From Botrytis cinerea B05.10 (lineage: Eukaryota; Ascomycota; Leotiomycetes; Helotiales; Sclerotiniaceae), in assembly GCF_000143535.2 (NCBI RefSeq), contig NC_037318.1, positions 992,001 to 1,056,000 of the forward strand: 64,000 nucleotides of DNA, written 5' to 3'. This document shows positions 12,421 to 23,897 of the stretch, piece after piece. Position 1 is the stretch's first letter. Each line of letters opens with the position of its first letter. The notes beneath the pieces were generated by a model. The model was not told the DNA's origin, did no database searches, and saw nothing but the letters and a program-made list of their open reading frames with translations. A program made the translations under genes and the position numbers.

Positions 12421-12576
12421 GTGATGGTTGTGGCGGAGGAGATTGCGTGGACTGGATATCTTGGGCTTGGGGGGTGAGGTTTGGATGGTAAGATGGTTTG
12501 ATGACTTGATGACTTGATGATGTTGTGTGTGGAGAGATGTTAGCTAGGTCTTCTGTTCTTGCTTTCTTGGCTGGTG

Positions 12577-12600
12577 TGTATGTATGTATGTATGTATGTA
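12577..12600 (+). repeat. (GTAT)6 tetranucleotide repeat
   Basis: Six tandem GTAT units in non-coding DNA. Confidence 0.85.
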
Positions 12601-13297
12601 CATGTTGTACTGTCTTTCGGTATCGATTCGAAAACTCACGTCTAGTTTTCAATCCGTCTTAACTCCTTTCGACAGAGACATCCATTGTAGTAAATACATT
12701 CCGCGTTCAATGAGGAGTGGCACGTGATTATTGATCGTCAGGAATGTCATATTGATATTGACTGTAATGAGTAAGGTTCTATGTAGTTCTGACAGCTGGC
12801 AACAGAGTAGATGAATGATATTTGAGTCGATCCCTTTGAAAATCCCATATATGGATCTTCAATAGTCCCGGCTGGTTTGTTTCATGTCATCTCATCTTCT
12901 TCCGAGTCCTACCTTGTGATTATATGTAGGGACTTTATTGGCGCAGAGGAAGACGGAGATGGATGGATTGGGATGATGATGATGCTGGGATTGTTTGTCA
13001 CGAAGCGATGCTATAGGTTACCCCAGGTTCAATCCTTTTTGAAAGAGTGTAGGAGCAAGGAGAGGGGCCACAAATCACGATGCAGTAGAACGAACGGCTT
13101 TCTTTGATTCGAATCGAGGTCAGGGTCTAGGGCGGAAAGAAAGAAAGAGGTCAGAAGAGGTGCATTGCTCCGCCACATGGTTGGTGTTGCTTGCCACCAT
13201 CTAGAATCCCCAGAACGCAGATGGAAAAGATAAAGTTCATCCATCGGTCGAAGATTTCGGGTTTAAAGGACTGGAAAGACAAGCTGCAGGGACTCGA

Positions 13298-13359
13298 GGA
13301 AGAAGAAGAAGAAGAAGAAGAAGAAGAAGAAGACGCAGCAGCAGCAGCAGCAGCAGCAG
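13298..13359 (+). repeat. Compound (GAA)n-(GCA)n microsatellite
   Basis: About twelve GAA/AAG units run directly into about eight GCA units. The apparent poly-Glu/poly-Ala (plus) and poly-Leu (minus) open frames here are products of the repeat. Confidence 0.9.
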
Positions 13360-14384
13360 AAGAAGATTGTGATAGATGAACTGATTGAATGATGATGGAT
13401 TGCTAATAATGATATTAAGCCAAGAGAAATTGGGTTTAAATTTGGATACATCCCAAGACATTTTAATTCATTAATACTTTTTCTTCTGCGCCTGCTCGTC
13501 TGCTCGTCTTCTCGGATTTTCCGTTTATCGTATTAGTCTGCCGGTCTTCCAGTCTCCCAGAATATATGTAAACACGAGCTCAGCCACGGTTTGAGTCCAT
13601 TCATTGTACTTTCCACCCAACGACGGGTGTCCTATAACCAACAATTGCTTTCGCTCAAACACTTGCAGAGTCGATCTCGTTCTGATTATCATACATATCG
13701 TCACTCACACGAACGGCCACGATAGAAGGAGACACGAGAAGGAGAAGTCTTGGGTGCTTGTATCCTTGAGGATTTAAGTATTTGCGAGTTCAGAATTAGT
13801 CTTTCGTCTCAATCGATCAACCGATCGATCAATACAATCAACAGTAAGAAAAGGAGAATAAACTTCTAATTTACAATTTCTCCTACGAGCAGGGTTGGAT
13901 TAAATACTCCCTCTCTACCTATCATCCATCTACTCGTACCTACCAATCTATTGCCGTCTGACAGAGTAGATCAGTTCAGACATCCGTCGACTAGTTCAAT
14001 TGCGGAAAAGGCTACCGGGCACTCACGTTCTACTCGCAAACATTCACATCCACACGCTTCCTCCGAAAAACACCATCACATCATCACCACCGTCTCGTTC
14101 TTTAAACCTATTTTACGATAATCATTCACGTCGCTCTTTTCTGTTAAAACCGTCTTCGAGATAAAGAAGAAGACTATCATACCCGGGCATTTTCGAGACT
14201 TTCCGCCACTACGAGCTACGCATGAGATAATCAAGGGTGCAACATTCTTTTACTTCGGTACTTTGCGATACGAGGGGAGCTGGTGGTGCTCTCGTCAGGC
14301 GGTGCCCCAGTCCATTGCAACGAAAGATTGTGAGGACAACAGGACAGCAGATCAACAATTGTACACAGCTATAGATTATAGATC

Positions 14385-17082
14385 ATGCACATATTGAGGA
14401 GTGTAGTCGTACTCACGGCTTTGTTTTCAAATTCCATAAATGGTATGTCAAATCTCTCACGTATAAATACCAGTCGGAATCTCAATCACAATCAAAATAA
14501 TGGCAACTTCTCCCGACGAGCCAACAGCCTTAAAATATGGAGATGATCAAAAGCTAATGATTTAACCTTAAAGCACACTCTAATGAAAGGAACCCTTTAA
14601 CATATATCTCAAAGGTCGAGACTCCGATAATTAAAACTCCGTCACATCGAGTGCATGCCTTGTCGAGTTTTGATGTCGAGTTTGGATTGCATGGGGGACA
14701 ACAACGAGTGAAGCTGTCGCTGAAACCTAATCACGATGTTATTGCTGAGGGAGCCACAATTACACATCTGGCTGCCGATGGCACTGTAAGGACCTCGGAA
14801 ACCATCGACAGGTCGGCGCATCGCGTTTTCAAGGGGTCGACATGGCTACAGCCTTATGATGGTGCGGATTGGACTAATGTGGGATGGGCGCGGATAATAG
14901 TGAAAAAGGATGGCGATGAACCTCTATTCGAAGGCGCATTTAAATTGGATGGTGATCATCACCATATCCAGACAAAGACGAGTTTTAAGTCTACGAGACA
15001 TGGATTGGATCCATCGCCACCGGATGAAGAAAAAGAATATATGGTTGTGTGGAGGGATTCTGACATTGGGACTGGTTATACCGAAGATAATGAAGGACTC
15101 ATGCACCCGGATTTGAGAAGAAGCGCACGGGAGGGCCCTTCATGTTCCGCGGATGGGCTTAACTTTAACACGATGAATAATCCGATCAACAATTATGAAC
15201 CGATGGCTAAACGGGAAGAGGGATTCTGGGGGTCAATCTCGACACGAGCCATATTTGGAAGGCAACTTGATACACAATCAGGTGGAAACTCTGCCGGAGT
15301 CAACCTTGCGACCACTATTGGATCAACAGCTGGATGTCCTTCTACTCGAAAAGTCGCCCTCGTGGGAATAGCTACGGATTGTACATACACAGCCGCTTTC
15401 AATTCTACCGAAACGGCTCGAGAAAACGTTATCCAAATTCTTAACTCTGCCTCGGTACAATACGAGGATAGTTTCAACATCACTCTGGGTTTGCAAAATC
15501 TTACCGTCAGCGATGCTGCTTGTCCCGCTACTGCATCCTCTTCGGCTCCCTGGAATGTGGGATGTAGTGATAGTGTTACGATTCAAGATCGATTGAATTT
15601 GTTTTCTGCGTGGAGAGGTGAACGCCAGGATACTAATGCTTATTGGACTTTGCTTAGTACTTGTGGAACTGGAAGTGTAAGTTTTCAATTTATTTTCACT
15701 AGTCTGTTATTTGATGATGGAATATCTATGAAAAATATGGATGAGACACATTGATCGTTCACTAATCTCCTTTTAGGCTGTCGGTTTAGCTTGGCTTGGT
15801 CAAGCCTGTGTTACAGGCGCACAGGTAGCCTCAACGTCATCTGGCAATGAAACTGTTAGTGGTGCCAATGTAGTGGTTAGAACCAGTACCGAATGGCAGG
15901 TTCTTGCCCATGAGACTGGACACACCTTCGGAGCTGTCCACGACTGTACATCATCAACTTGTAATGATGGGCAAACAGTCGCGGCACAACAATGTTGTCC
16001 TCTCAGTAGCACAACTTGTGATGCTGGCGGAGCATACATCATGAACCCCAGCACTTCAAGTGGCATCACACAATTCTCACCTTGTAGTATTGGAAACATT
16101 TGTTCCGCTATCGGAAGAAATGGAGTCAAAACCAATTGTCTGACTGCAAATAGAGATATCACTATAATTACCGCAAGTCAATGTGGTAACGGAATTGTGG
16201 AATCAGGTGAAGATTGTGATTGTGGTGGAACTAGTGGGTGTGGGAGCAATAGTTGCTGCGATCCAACTACTTGCAAATTTAGGACAAATGCAGTTTGTGA
16301 TCCTAGCAATGAGGACTGTTGTACATCGACTTGCCAGTTTGCATCCAGTGGTACAGTATGCCGTGCTAGTACGGGTGTCTGCGATCCACAAGAAGTCTGT
16401 AGCGGAACTGCTGCTACTTGTCCTGTAGACGCTACTGCTCCTGATGGTAAGATCTCGTAATATTCTCGCTTTGCAAAAATCATACTAACTTGTGACAGGA
16501 ACTTCTTGTGGCAATTCTTCTTCCTTGTCCTGTGCTTCAGGTCAGTGTACTTCGCGGGATCTTCAATGCAAAACCATTATGGGATCATACACCACAGGCA
16601 ACGACACATACGCCTGCTCCTCCTCTGGTTGTCAAATCTCCTGTGCTTCCCCCGAATTTGGCTCCCACGTCTGCTACTCCATGCAACAAAATTTCCTCGA
16701 CGGAACATCTTGTCAAGGTGGTGGCAAATGTTCCAACGGTGATTGCAAAGGTGCATCAGTCAGCAAAGAAATCACTTCCTGGATTCAGGAACATAGGAAT
16801 CTCGTGATAGGTATTGCTTCTGCAGTTGGCGCTTTGCTCATCTTTGCAATACTCAGCTGCTGTATAGGCAGGATGAGAAGGAGAAGGGCAATTAGGTTAG
16901 CAAAGGAAAGAGCGGTTAATAATCCACATGGTTGGTCGCAAGGGCCGAATATGTGGCAGGCTCCGTTAAGTGGTGCTAGAGGAGGGAGAGGAGCAGCAGC
17001 TCCCAGTGGGGGTACTTGGGTAGATGGGAGGTGGATACAACCGCCGCCGCCTGGGTGGCAACCAAGTGCTAGGTATGCTTGA
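14385..17082 (+). CDS. ADAM-family membrane metalloprotease (reprolysin + disintegrin), 804 aa
   Basis: Zinc metalloprotease anchored in the plasma or secretory membrane. Exons 14385-14442, 14574-15676, 15777-16446 and 16499-17082, in phase. Signal peptide about residues 1-20 (MHILRSVVVLTALFSNSINA). The N-terminal half, including HRVHALSSFDVEFGL, is the prodomain. The zinc motif HETGHTFGAVHD is at residues 432-443, with the HExxHxxGxxHD pattern and a following MNP Met-turn. A Cys-rich disintegrin-like domain starts CGNGIVESGEDCDCGG at about 523. A second Cys-rich stretch follows. One transmembrane helix lies at about 712-733, then an RRRR stop-transfer and a Pro/Gly-rich cytosolic tail with PPPPG. 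Fungal ADAM proteins are known but poorly characterised, and the substrate is unknown. The unusually long upstream region suggests a long leader. Confidence 0.93.
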
Positions 17083-17964
17083 TATGAAAGATTTTGTAGC
17101 TTAACATTGGGTATGGGAGAATTTATGGCATACATTATGCATTATATACATCACATGGTGTTTTGGAATGATTCTATTGGGGTCTTGATATAGGTTCGAT
17201 GGAACGAAATGAGACATGGCGTTTTCGGGTCTCGGGGTTCTTGGGTATAAAGATGGCGGGTGGCTTATCGTTTGGTATAAATACCAGCATACAGCGTTAC
17301 CAAACTCGTCTATTATGTTTACTTCTCTACTTCTTTATTTATTTAGTTATTTATCTATTAGATCATGGTGGCAAAAGAAAAGAGTGGGAGAGGGGAGAAG
17401 GAGGACAATGAATGAATGAATTGATTGATTTGTTCATTGAGCAGATTTTTGCTACTGTGAAATATGAACGTGAAGCTCGGTATCTAAAATCTGGAATTGT
17501 GATTTCTTTTAGGGGAACGCTAAGATTGAGTGAGGAGAGTGAGGAGAGTGAGGAGAGCGTGAGCGACTGATCACTGCTGGGAGTGCGAGCCTACAACAGA
17601 TAGGAAAATAGATTCGTTAATAAGCAAGCGAATTATTAGGATGTGTGAGGATTAAAGATGTGTGTGTGCGTGTGTGCGTGTGCGTGTATGAGTAGGGAGG
17701 TACTAGGTAGGTACGTGTGTAAATGATATATATATAACAGGATAGAAATATATATGACAGGATAGAATTATTCTACTTATTGGGTTACTTGGTCCAGACT
17801 CTTTCTTAAACATGTAAATGGAATAGTGATAGTTAGATGACATGAATATTATGTGTATGGATAATACTGTAAATGAATGAATGAAGTGTAAGGAAGTAAG
17901 TAAGTAAGTAAATAAATCAATGAATAAATGAATAAATGAGTGAGTGAATGAATTCGGTTTCTTG

Positions 17965-17991
17965 TTGTGCTGTGCTGTGCTGTGCTGTGCT
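17965..17991 (+). repeat. (TGTGC)n pentanucleotide repeat
   Basis: Five tandem TGTGC units, immediately after the (GAAT)n tetranucleotide tract at 17890-17953. Confidence 0.85.
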
Positions 17992-18250
17992 TTTCATCTC
18001 TGTTTACTACTTATTTGTTTTCTATTTTGGGGAGGGGAGAGAGAAGGGAGAAGGGAGGAGGGAGAAGAGATGTAGATAGAGAGAGAGAGAGAGAGAGGAA
18101 AAGAGGAACAAATAGCAAAAGAAAAAAGAAAAACAGAGGGAGAGCGTGAGAAGTAAGAAGTAAGAGAAGAAGATAGTAGAAGGAAGAGTGACTACCTACC
18201 TCCTATCTAGGAAATGGGTATGAGAGGGACAACATCCTTTCCTTGATAAG

Positions 18251-18272
18251 AGTATATATATATATATATATA
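18251..18272. repeat. (TA)n dinucleotide repeat
   Basis: About ten TA units. It lies downstream of both neighbouring genes, so it is not a TATA box for either. Confidence 0.85.
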
Positions 18273-18871
18273 GATCCCATAAACAAACAATACCATTCAA
18301 TCATCACACATTCGCACTGACCCATCTATGAAGAATATAATCTCTGCAATGCGCAAAAGAATTCAAAAGAAGCAAAAGAAGAGAAAGATAAAACAAGCTC
18401 GCGGAATTCATTCATTGATAAGGGTCTAAATGGTATGTATGTATGTATTGATCATTGCAATCCTTTCCTGTCCATTCAGATACTGTAGAATCTTAGGAAA
18501 CGTCCTGTAAACGCCATTCCAACCCAGATAATGCCCATTCACCTCCACGGTATGCAATTATTGATTGTACATTTTATGTTATTTCGTGTGTAGTTCTTTC
18601 GTTTTGCTTTTGTTTTTGCATTGATATTCCCCTGCCCGCTGCCTTTCTAGTGTGAGATCCGCTTTCCTTGATTCTTTTCTGGATCGAACTGGGTCGAATG
18701 ACATATTTCTTCGATGTGTGTCGCTGGTTCGAGGATCAAAACTCATGCAACCTCAAAGTACAGAAGATGCAGAGCACCCAATTGTGCCTGTCATTATGAA
18801 ACGTAAACCGGATATCCGATTTTTCATGGCAAACTTTGAAAGCCCTTTGATCAGCCATGAACAGATATTCT

Positions 18872-20001
18872 CTACCATCCACTTTGACCATTTTGGCCAT
18901 ATGGAGTAGCACCATAAGGAGTAGCTGCACCACCCGCACCACCCCAGGCATTACCCCCACCATATGGCGTAGCATAGCCCGGGTCTTGCCAACCATGACC
19001 ATTCATACCAACGTCTGGACTCTGAGGCGCATCATATCCCCCACCATTAGCCTGACCATCTCCCTCAGTAAGATCCTGAAGGACTGCAGCCAATTTCTGT
19101 TGCATGACTTTGATGCCTTGCTGAATGATTGCATCGGGCTCTAGGTTACCAATTGATTCGACTTCGAAGTAAAAGTTGTTTGGAACGGCATCGTAATCAA
19201 AGGGGGCGCCCTCTTGGGCTGGCTCTTCCCAATCCGCATATTTACTCTTGGGCCTGTTGTGGCTAAGTAAGCATAATTTCTTGGTCCCACTAAAGGATCA
19301 TATACGTACCATTCCTTTGCAGCATCATGTTCATACCACAAATCGATATGCTTCAATTTATTGTGTGGATCATATTCAAAGCCGACAGCAGCTGTAGGTG
19401 CCCATTTCGCATGTTCCTTTGCAATACCCTTCAAGGCTATACATTTCATGCGCAACTCTTGACCCTTTCTCAACTTGGCAATGACTGGTCCAAGTCCATC
19501 TGGATCAGTAATAACAGGATTTCCAACCCATTTGTTAGCACGTTGAGGATCAACTACCAAATCGCGAGCATAAACTTTCATGATTTCATCACCCGTACAT
19601 CTTGCGTGGAGAGTAAGTGTAACGCTGCAAAGTTCGCAGTTTCCCTCGCAATCGCAATCTCTGGTATAGATAACATCATCACAATTCTTCGAGTTTAGTG
19701 GGATAAGACCAAGTCGATGCGCGATGAATTCATCTGCTAGAACTGATGTGTTGGCTTCTATTTGGACGCGATCGATAGCGATCGTTGGAACTTCTGAGAG
19801 AACTGTTCGGCGGAGCGAGTTTGCAAAGGAGAGGTCCACATTGGATAATTCGAAGTCGACGTGATGTGAACCAGCCTATGATACAATGCGCATGAGCTTC
19901 CGAAGCATTAAATTCAGCTATAGAAATGTGGAATATACCTCTGTGATCTTGACCTGGGGACCTGAGGACTCCTGGTCCATCACCATAGGGTCGTAATCCA
20001 T
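18872..20001 (-). CDS. RPB3: DNA-directed RNA polymerase II subunit RPB3, 336 aa
   Basis: Core Pol II assembly subunit, pairing with RPB11. Minus-strand exons 20001-19939, 19875-19310 and 19253-18872 (1011 nt, in phase). The N-terminus [14 protein letters not shown] precedes the alpha-like motif [22 protein letters not shown]. Zinc-binding cysteines in [10 protein letters not shown] are at about residues 95, 97, 101 and 104. After the second intron, [12 protein letters not shown] and [20 protein letters not shown] give the conserved C-terminal helix. A glycine-rich tail from about residue 272 contains three TPYG units (about 305, 321, 326). Reading through the second intron gives a different false C-terminus ([11 protein letters not shown]), so the splice matters. 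Upstream frames near 20118-20444 are not part of it. Confidence 0.96.
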
Positions 20002-22652
20002 ATTGGGCGAATTGACAAAGAAATTTGCTGATGGGCGAATTGCTTGGGCTGGCCGTGTGGTGGACTGTAATGAGAACTCGAGGATAGACAACCTGACCCC
20101 TTAGGCTGAACTCAATTCTAACGCCAAATGATTTCCTGAACAGTCTGAGCCACGGGTGATGATGATTTTGAAATGACTGTGGGTATTCTGCAAGGCTGAA
20201 GTATCTGGTGATGAAATTTAGGTTCTGCAATAACAATACGAAAGATACTGCGGTTGATAGAGGCTGAAGGAACATCCATCCCTTGTCTCGGAGAATTGGC
20301 AGCAGAGTTTACCCGAGCCTCGTTTGAATGCTGATTATGTAATCTTTCAAACAAGCGGGCAATCCGCCAAAATGTGGACAGGAGGATAAGGAGGGAGGCT
20401 GTGTAGAGAGCAGAAGGGCCAGAACGCAAGATCAACTCGGACAAGACCTTGTGGCAATGGTACGACGAGAAAGACTGACTATTGAGGGTAATTTTACAAC
20501 GATGCGTAACTGTTGACTACGCCTCAAGAGACCTGCTGAAAAATTGAAAACGGTCTTACAGTCTAGAAAATGCTTTGTCATTTCTCGTCTGCAAGCGGGT
20601 TGAGAAGAAGGCGGAGTATTATGTAGAGGGGGATGTTTGTTGCAAAAAGGCCTACGTGATTCTAACCTTCAAATCATTTTGTACTTGATTGGAGTAGCCA
20701 GATGAAACCTCTTGCAGTTGTTGTTTTTCAGGATTCAAGTCAAGTTCGTCTTGGATGGTCATGGTGATGAGCGGACCAATAAATCAAAGCTTATATTATG
20801 GAGGAATTGCCGCTGCGCCCTCAACAAGAGATATGAAGACGAAACTCTACAGCAGGATGTGTACTGGGCGAGCTGGGCAATCGAGAACCAATCTCACGAG
20901 TCGCAATCCCGTACATGCTTCAATCGAATCCCCGCCAATCTGGGCTTTGCTGTTGGGCCATCGACAGGATGATCAGTTGGATCTAGGCGGTCAAGTTTTG
21001 GGCGACTAAGTGGAACCGTTTTCTATTGAAGAATCGCATTTCGTGGACAGAGTACGCAAGAGCCACTAGGTAGAGCATGCGAAGGCAGTGTTCTAATGCT
21101 TTCTAGGTTGAACAGGTCTCCATGGTTTGGAGTCCTTCGTACTCGAGGATCCCAAGAAGGACACGACTAAGACCCCACAATATAAAAATCAAAACAATCT
21201 TAAGACATGGACAACAAGTAGATCTAAGCTTCCTGCGAGGGCTGTACGTAGTAACTTGTTTGGTGGTTTCAGTGGGTTTGGTCGCTCCTGGCATTGATGG
21301 CATGGATTGGTATGGAAGAGTTACTTCTTCTGGGCAATCATTTGCAATTCGCATTCTTCCCTTTGCGCAATGTTGAGGCTCGGCACTTGAGCGGTTGAGC
21401 ATCGATCCATCTTTCACCGTCCAGCAAGTAATTGAACCAGATGCTATCGAGGCCATCGAGGCTATCGAGGCTATCGAGGCTATCTCGTAGATATCTGGTA
21501 CTGGAGGGTCCTCTGTGGGTAATTTCCAAGTCACTATCACTATCACGTAGCATCACATTACATTACATAGCCGTGACATCCAAGCGACCTGGGAACTCAT
21601 GTAATTCTCGGATGTATGTAAGTAAGCAAGCATACATAACGCTACATAACACAACACGACATGACCATGGACATAACAGATTGTAATAAGGCTCGGAGCT
21701 ATTTGACAATCTCTCTGCCGTATATTCCGTATTCCCAAGGGTCTTCTCCTCACCCCCTTCGCCCATTGAAAACGAAGGAAGAGACACGGATGAAATTCTT
21801 GATACTTGGCTCCATTGGCCACGATGTTTCGTAGTTGCGTCGGAAAAGTCGATAGAAGCGCTTAACGAGTGTTCCGTATGAGATGTCCAAACCAGAGTCG
21901 GATCAAGTGGCTGGGAAAGCTGGAAGAAGAAAGTCTTAACTCACACACTATTGGCCCATGGGGTTGAATTGGACCGCTTATTCTATTCTCCCCTTGTAGA
22001 ACAGTAGCAGAGACAACGAGCGACAGGACAACGTGAACGTGAACGTGAACTTGACAAGAGACATCGTTACATCGTGCATGGTCAGACCAAGATGGGACAC
22101 GCTTGACAAGACATTGACTGCTCATTCTCATGGCATGGCTTTCTCGTGTGAACCTCGTACCCTCGCACTCCACGTCTCTAAGTCCGAATTCCAATCTACG
22201 CTGTACGCAAGTCCAAAGCTGCCAATCCACACTAAAACTTTGTTTTGCTGCTGCGCCGCTGCGCCATCATTCGCCTCCACGCAAACAAGTCAATCGCACC
22301 CTTGCCAGACCGGGACCGCCACTTTTAATGTCCGGAAACTACTAGATACTGATTACTTACACATCCATTATCAAGCTCCAGTTCTTTTGCAACCAAGCAC
22401 GAATACAAAGACAATTAAAAGCCCTCTTCTTTTCCTGGCAATTGTCTCTTCTCCATCAAGCTTTCAACTCACCTCTCTATTCACAAGAAGAAACACATCC
22501 CTCCTTGCATAATACATCCAATCAAGAAGTCGAAGTGTAGACTAAACGACATACAAGAACTTCTCCCTTCACCGAAACTCACACATCTACATTTATTCTA
22601 CTACAACCACAACTGCAACCACAACAACGCAATTCATTCACACATCGTAACC
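20002..22652. other. 2.65-kb region between divergent RPB3 and calcipressin genes
   Basis: No confident gene. A minus-strand open frame at 21103-21546 (147 codons) contains an Ile-Ala-Ser repeat made by a 9-bp minisatellite and one hydrophobic stretch near its C-terminus; I do not recognise it. Bases 22031-22050 hold (ACGTGA)n. The last 250 bases before 22653 are A/C-rich and look like the calcipressin leader. Confidence 0.5.
21443..21485. repeat. 9-bp minisatellite (GAGGCTATC)n
   Basis: About four and a half near-exact copies of a GAGGCTATC/GAGGCCATC unit. On the minus strand this encodes a run of Ile-Ala-Ser, which lengthens the local open frame. Confidence 0.85.
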
Positions 22653-23420
22653 ATGTCATCTCCAACTTCCCCAACCGGAAGCACTCTTTCTTCGCGCAGA
22701 GGGTCCCATAAATCGCTTTCCCTCGATCTCTCCAATCTCCCTCCTCTCTCCCAACCCACACCTCCTTCCAACACCCTCCTCATAACGAATCTAAAAGACA
22801 GCGAGATCTTCCGCGCAGACAATCTTCAATCCATCAAAGAACTCATCAACACATCCGCCCCCATTCATTCCTGGGCCCCTCTGAAATCTTTCTCCCGCAT
22901 AATCGTTTCCTTCTTCTCTGAAGAATCCGCCATCCGCATCCGTCAAATCCTCGACGGCGAAGAAATCATGGGCGAGCGAATGCGCGTCTACTTCGGCCAG
23001 CCTACCTCCATCTCCCCCAAAGACACCCATCTCAACTTACCCGACGCGGGAAAACTATTTTTCATTTCCCCCCCTCCCTCTCCTCCCCACGGCTGGGAAA
23101 TGAAAATGGAAGATGCGCCCAACAAGCAAGTGCACGCAGAAGATCTCGCAGAAGCACTCGCGAAATTGCATCACCGACCCACCACCGATTTGCCAGCGAG
23201 CCCCATGAGCGATAATGGCGAGTCGTTGAAAAACGGAAGAGGAAGAAGTGCGAGCACGACGACCATCTACGATCCCCAGGCTCACGGACACAGTCCTAAT
23301 TTGCCTGCCATAGCGGTTGAGGATACCACGGGCGAGGATTGGGGCGTGTCTCCGCTGGAGATGGAGAAGCCGATTTTGGCGCATACCGCGAGGCCGCCGG
23401 TCGAGTTGATGGAGTTTTAG
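22653..23420 (+). CDS. RCN1: Calcipressin (regulator of calcineurin, RCAN family), 255 aa
   Basis: Cytosolic modulator of the Ca2+/calmodulin phosphatase calcineurin. Single exon. Residues about 40-115 form the RRM-like fold (NTLLITNLKDSEIF..RIIVSFFSEESAIRIRQ). The signature calcineurin-docking stretch LFFISPPPSPPHGWE is at about 135-149, with the SP-repeat serines that are phosphorylated in the family. The N-terminal 35 residues and the C-terminal 80 are Ser/Pro-rich and probably disordered; a second conserved-looking element GEDWGVSPLEMEKPILAHTA lies near the end. Length and order of elements fit fungal calcipressins. RCAN genes are often calcineurin-responsive through Crz1; no site was identified here. 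Confidence 0.95.
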   Translation: MSSPTSPTGSTLSSRRGSHKSLSLDLSNLPPLSQPTPPSNTLLITNLKDSEIFRADNLQSIKELINTSAPIHSWAPLKSFSRIIVSFFSEESAIRIRQILDGEEIMGERMRVYFGQPTSISPKDTHLNLPDAGKLFFISPPPSPPHGWEMKMEDAPNKQVHAEDLAEALAKLHHRPTTDLPASPMSDNGESLKNGRGRSASTTTIYDPQAHGHSPNLPAIAVEDTTGEDWGVSPLEMEKPILAHTARPPVELMEF

Positions 23421-23897
23421 ATGCGGGTGCGTGTGCGGAGAGAGATGTGTATATGATATGATGGCAGTCTGATGTGGAGACATTCGGAGAGGCAATCTTT
23501 TTTTTTTGGTCGGCTTTGGGGCATTTCATTGGCGTTCGCTTAGGGTTGAAGCAAAAAGATTATTCTCATTGCGTTTGGTTGTTGGTTTTCTTAGGTGCAT
23601 TGCGAGGAGTTGAGAAGCCGGGTGTGGCGTTACATGAGATAGTAAATGCTACGGCATATGGCGCGTTTGTATGATACATGAGAGGAGCGAGAATAGTCCA
23701 GGATCTAGAGAAGATCCATGATGATAGTCATGGGAAATACAAAAATATTCTTCCAATAATAATTCATTAAAATGTTCTTGATTTTACTGCTAGATTGTGA
23801 CGCGATGCTTCCCGCTGCTGCGTACAGAAACAATAAAGTATTGATACAATATATTACAAAAATACAATTCCTGATTTCCCCTTCCCTTCTCCGCTGC
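23421..23897. other. Intergenic region between convergent genes
   Basis: Shared 3' flank of calcipressin and the mpaB-like gene. No gene seen. Contains a T8 run at about 23499-23506. Confidence 0.5.

Larger units (their letters stand above)
11455..14384. other. 2.9-kb repeat-rich region between acetyl-CoA synthetase and ADAM protease
   Basis: No convincing gene. Long open frames on the minus strand at 11660-12400 are Pro/Ser/His-rich translations of G+T-rich DNA in two frames at once, typical of non-coding low complexity. Simple repeats include (GGGTT)n, (TGG)n, (TATG)n and GAA/GCA tracts. The right end (13,550-14,384) is C/T-rich and probably contains the long 5' leader and promoter of the ADAM gene. 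Confidence 0.5.
17083..18871. other. Intergenic region between convergent ADAM and RPB3 genes, dense in microsatellites
   Basis: No gene supported. Contains (GT/GC)n at about 17659-17690, a decaying (GTAA/GAAT)n tract at about 17890-17953, (TGTGC)n at about 17965-17991, (GA)n at about 18078-18098 and (TA)n at about 18251-18272. Open frames here are repeat translations. Both flanking genes end into this interval. Confidence 0.6.

Noticed and set aside
13237..13461. Poly-Leu/poly-Glu open frames
   Set aside because: Direct translations of the GAA/GCA microsatellite.
18652..19144. Plus-strand frames opposite RPB3
   Set aside because: Antisense shadows of RPB3 coding sequence.
20118..20444. 108-codon minus-strand frame upstream of RPB3
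   Set aside because: RPB3 has a well-conserved start at 20001; this is upstream leader or intergenic DNA without recognisable protein.
21103..21546. 147-codon minus-strand frame with one hydrophobic stretch
   Set aside because: Opened partly by the 9-bp minisatellite; no homology recognised and no plausible neighbours or introns. Could be revisited with RNA data.
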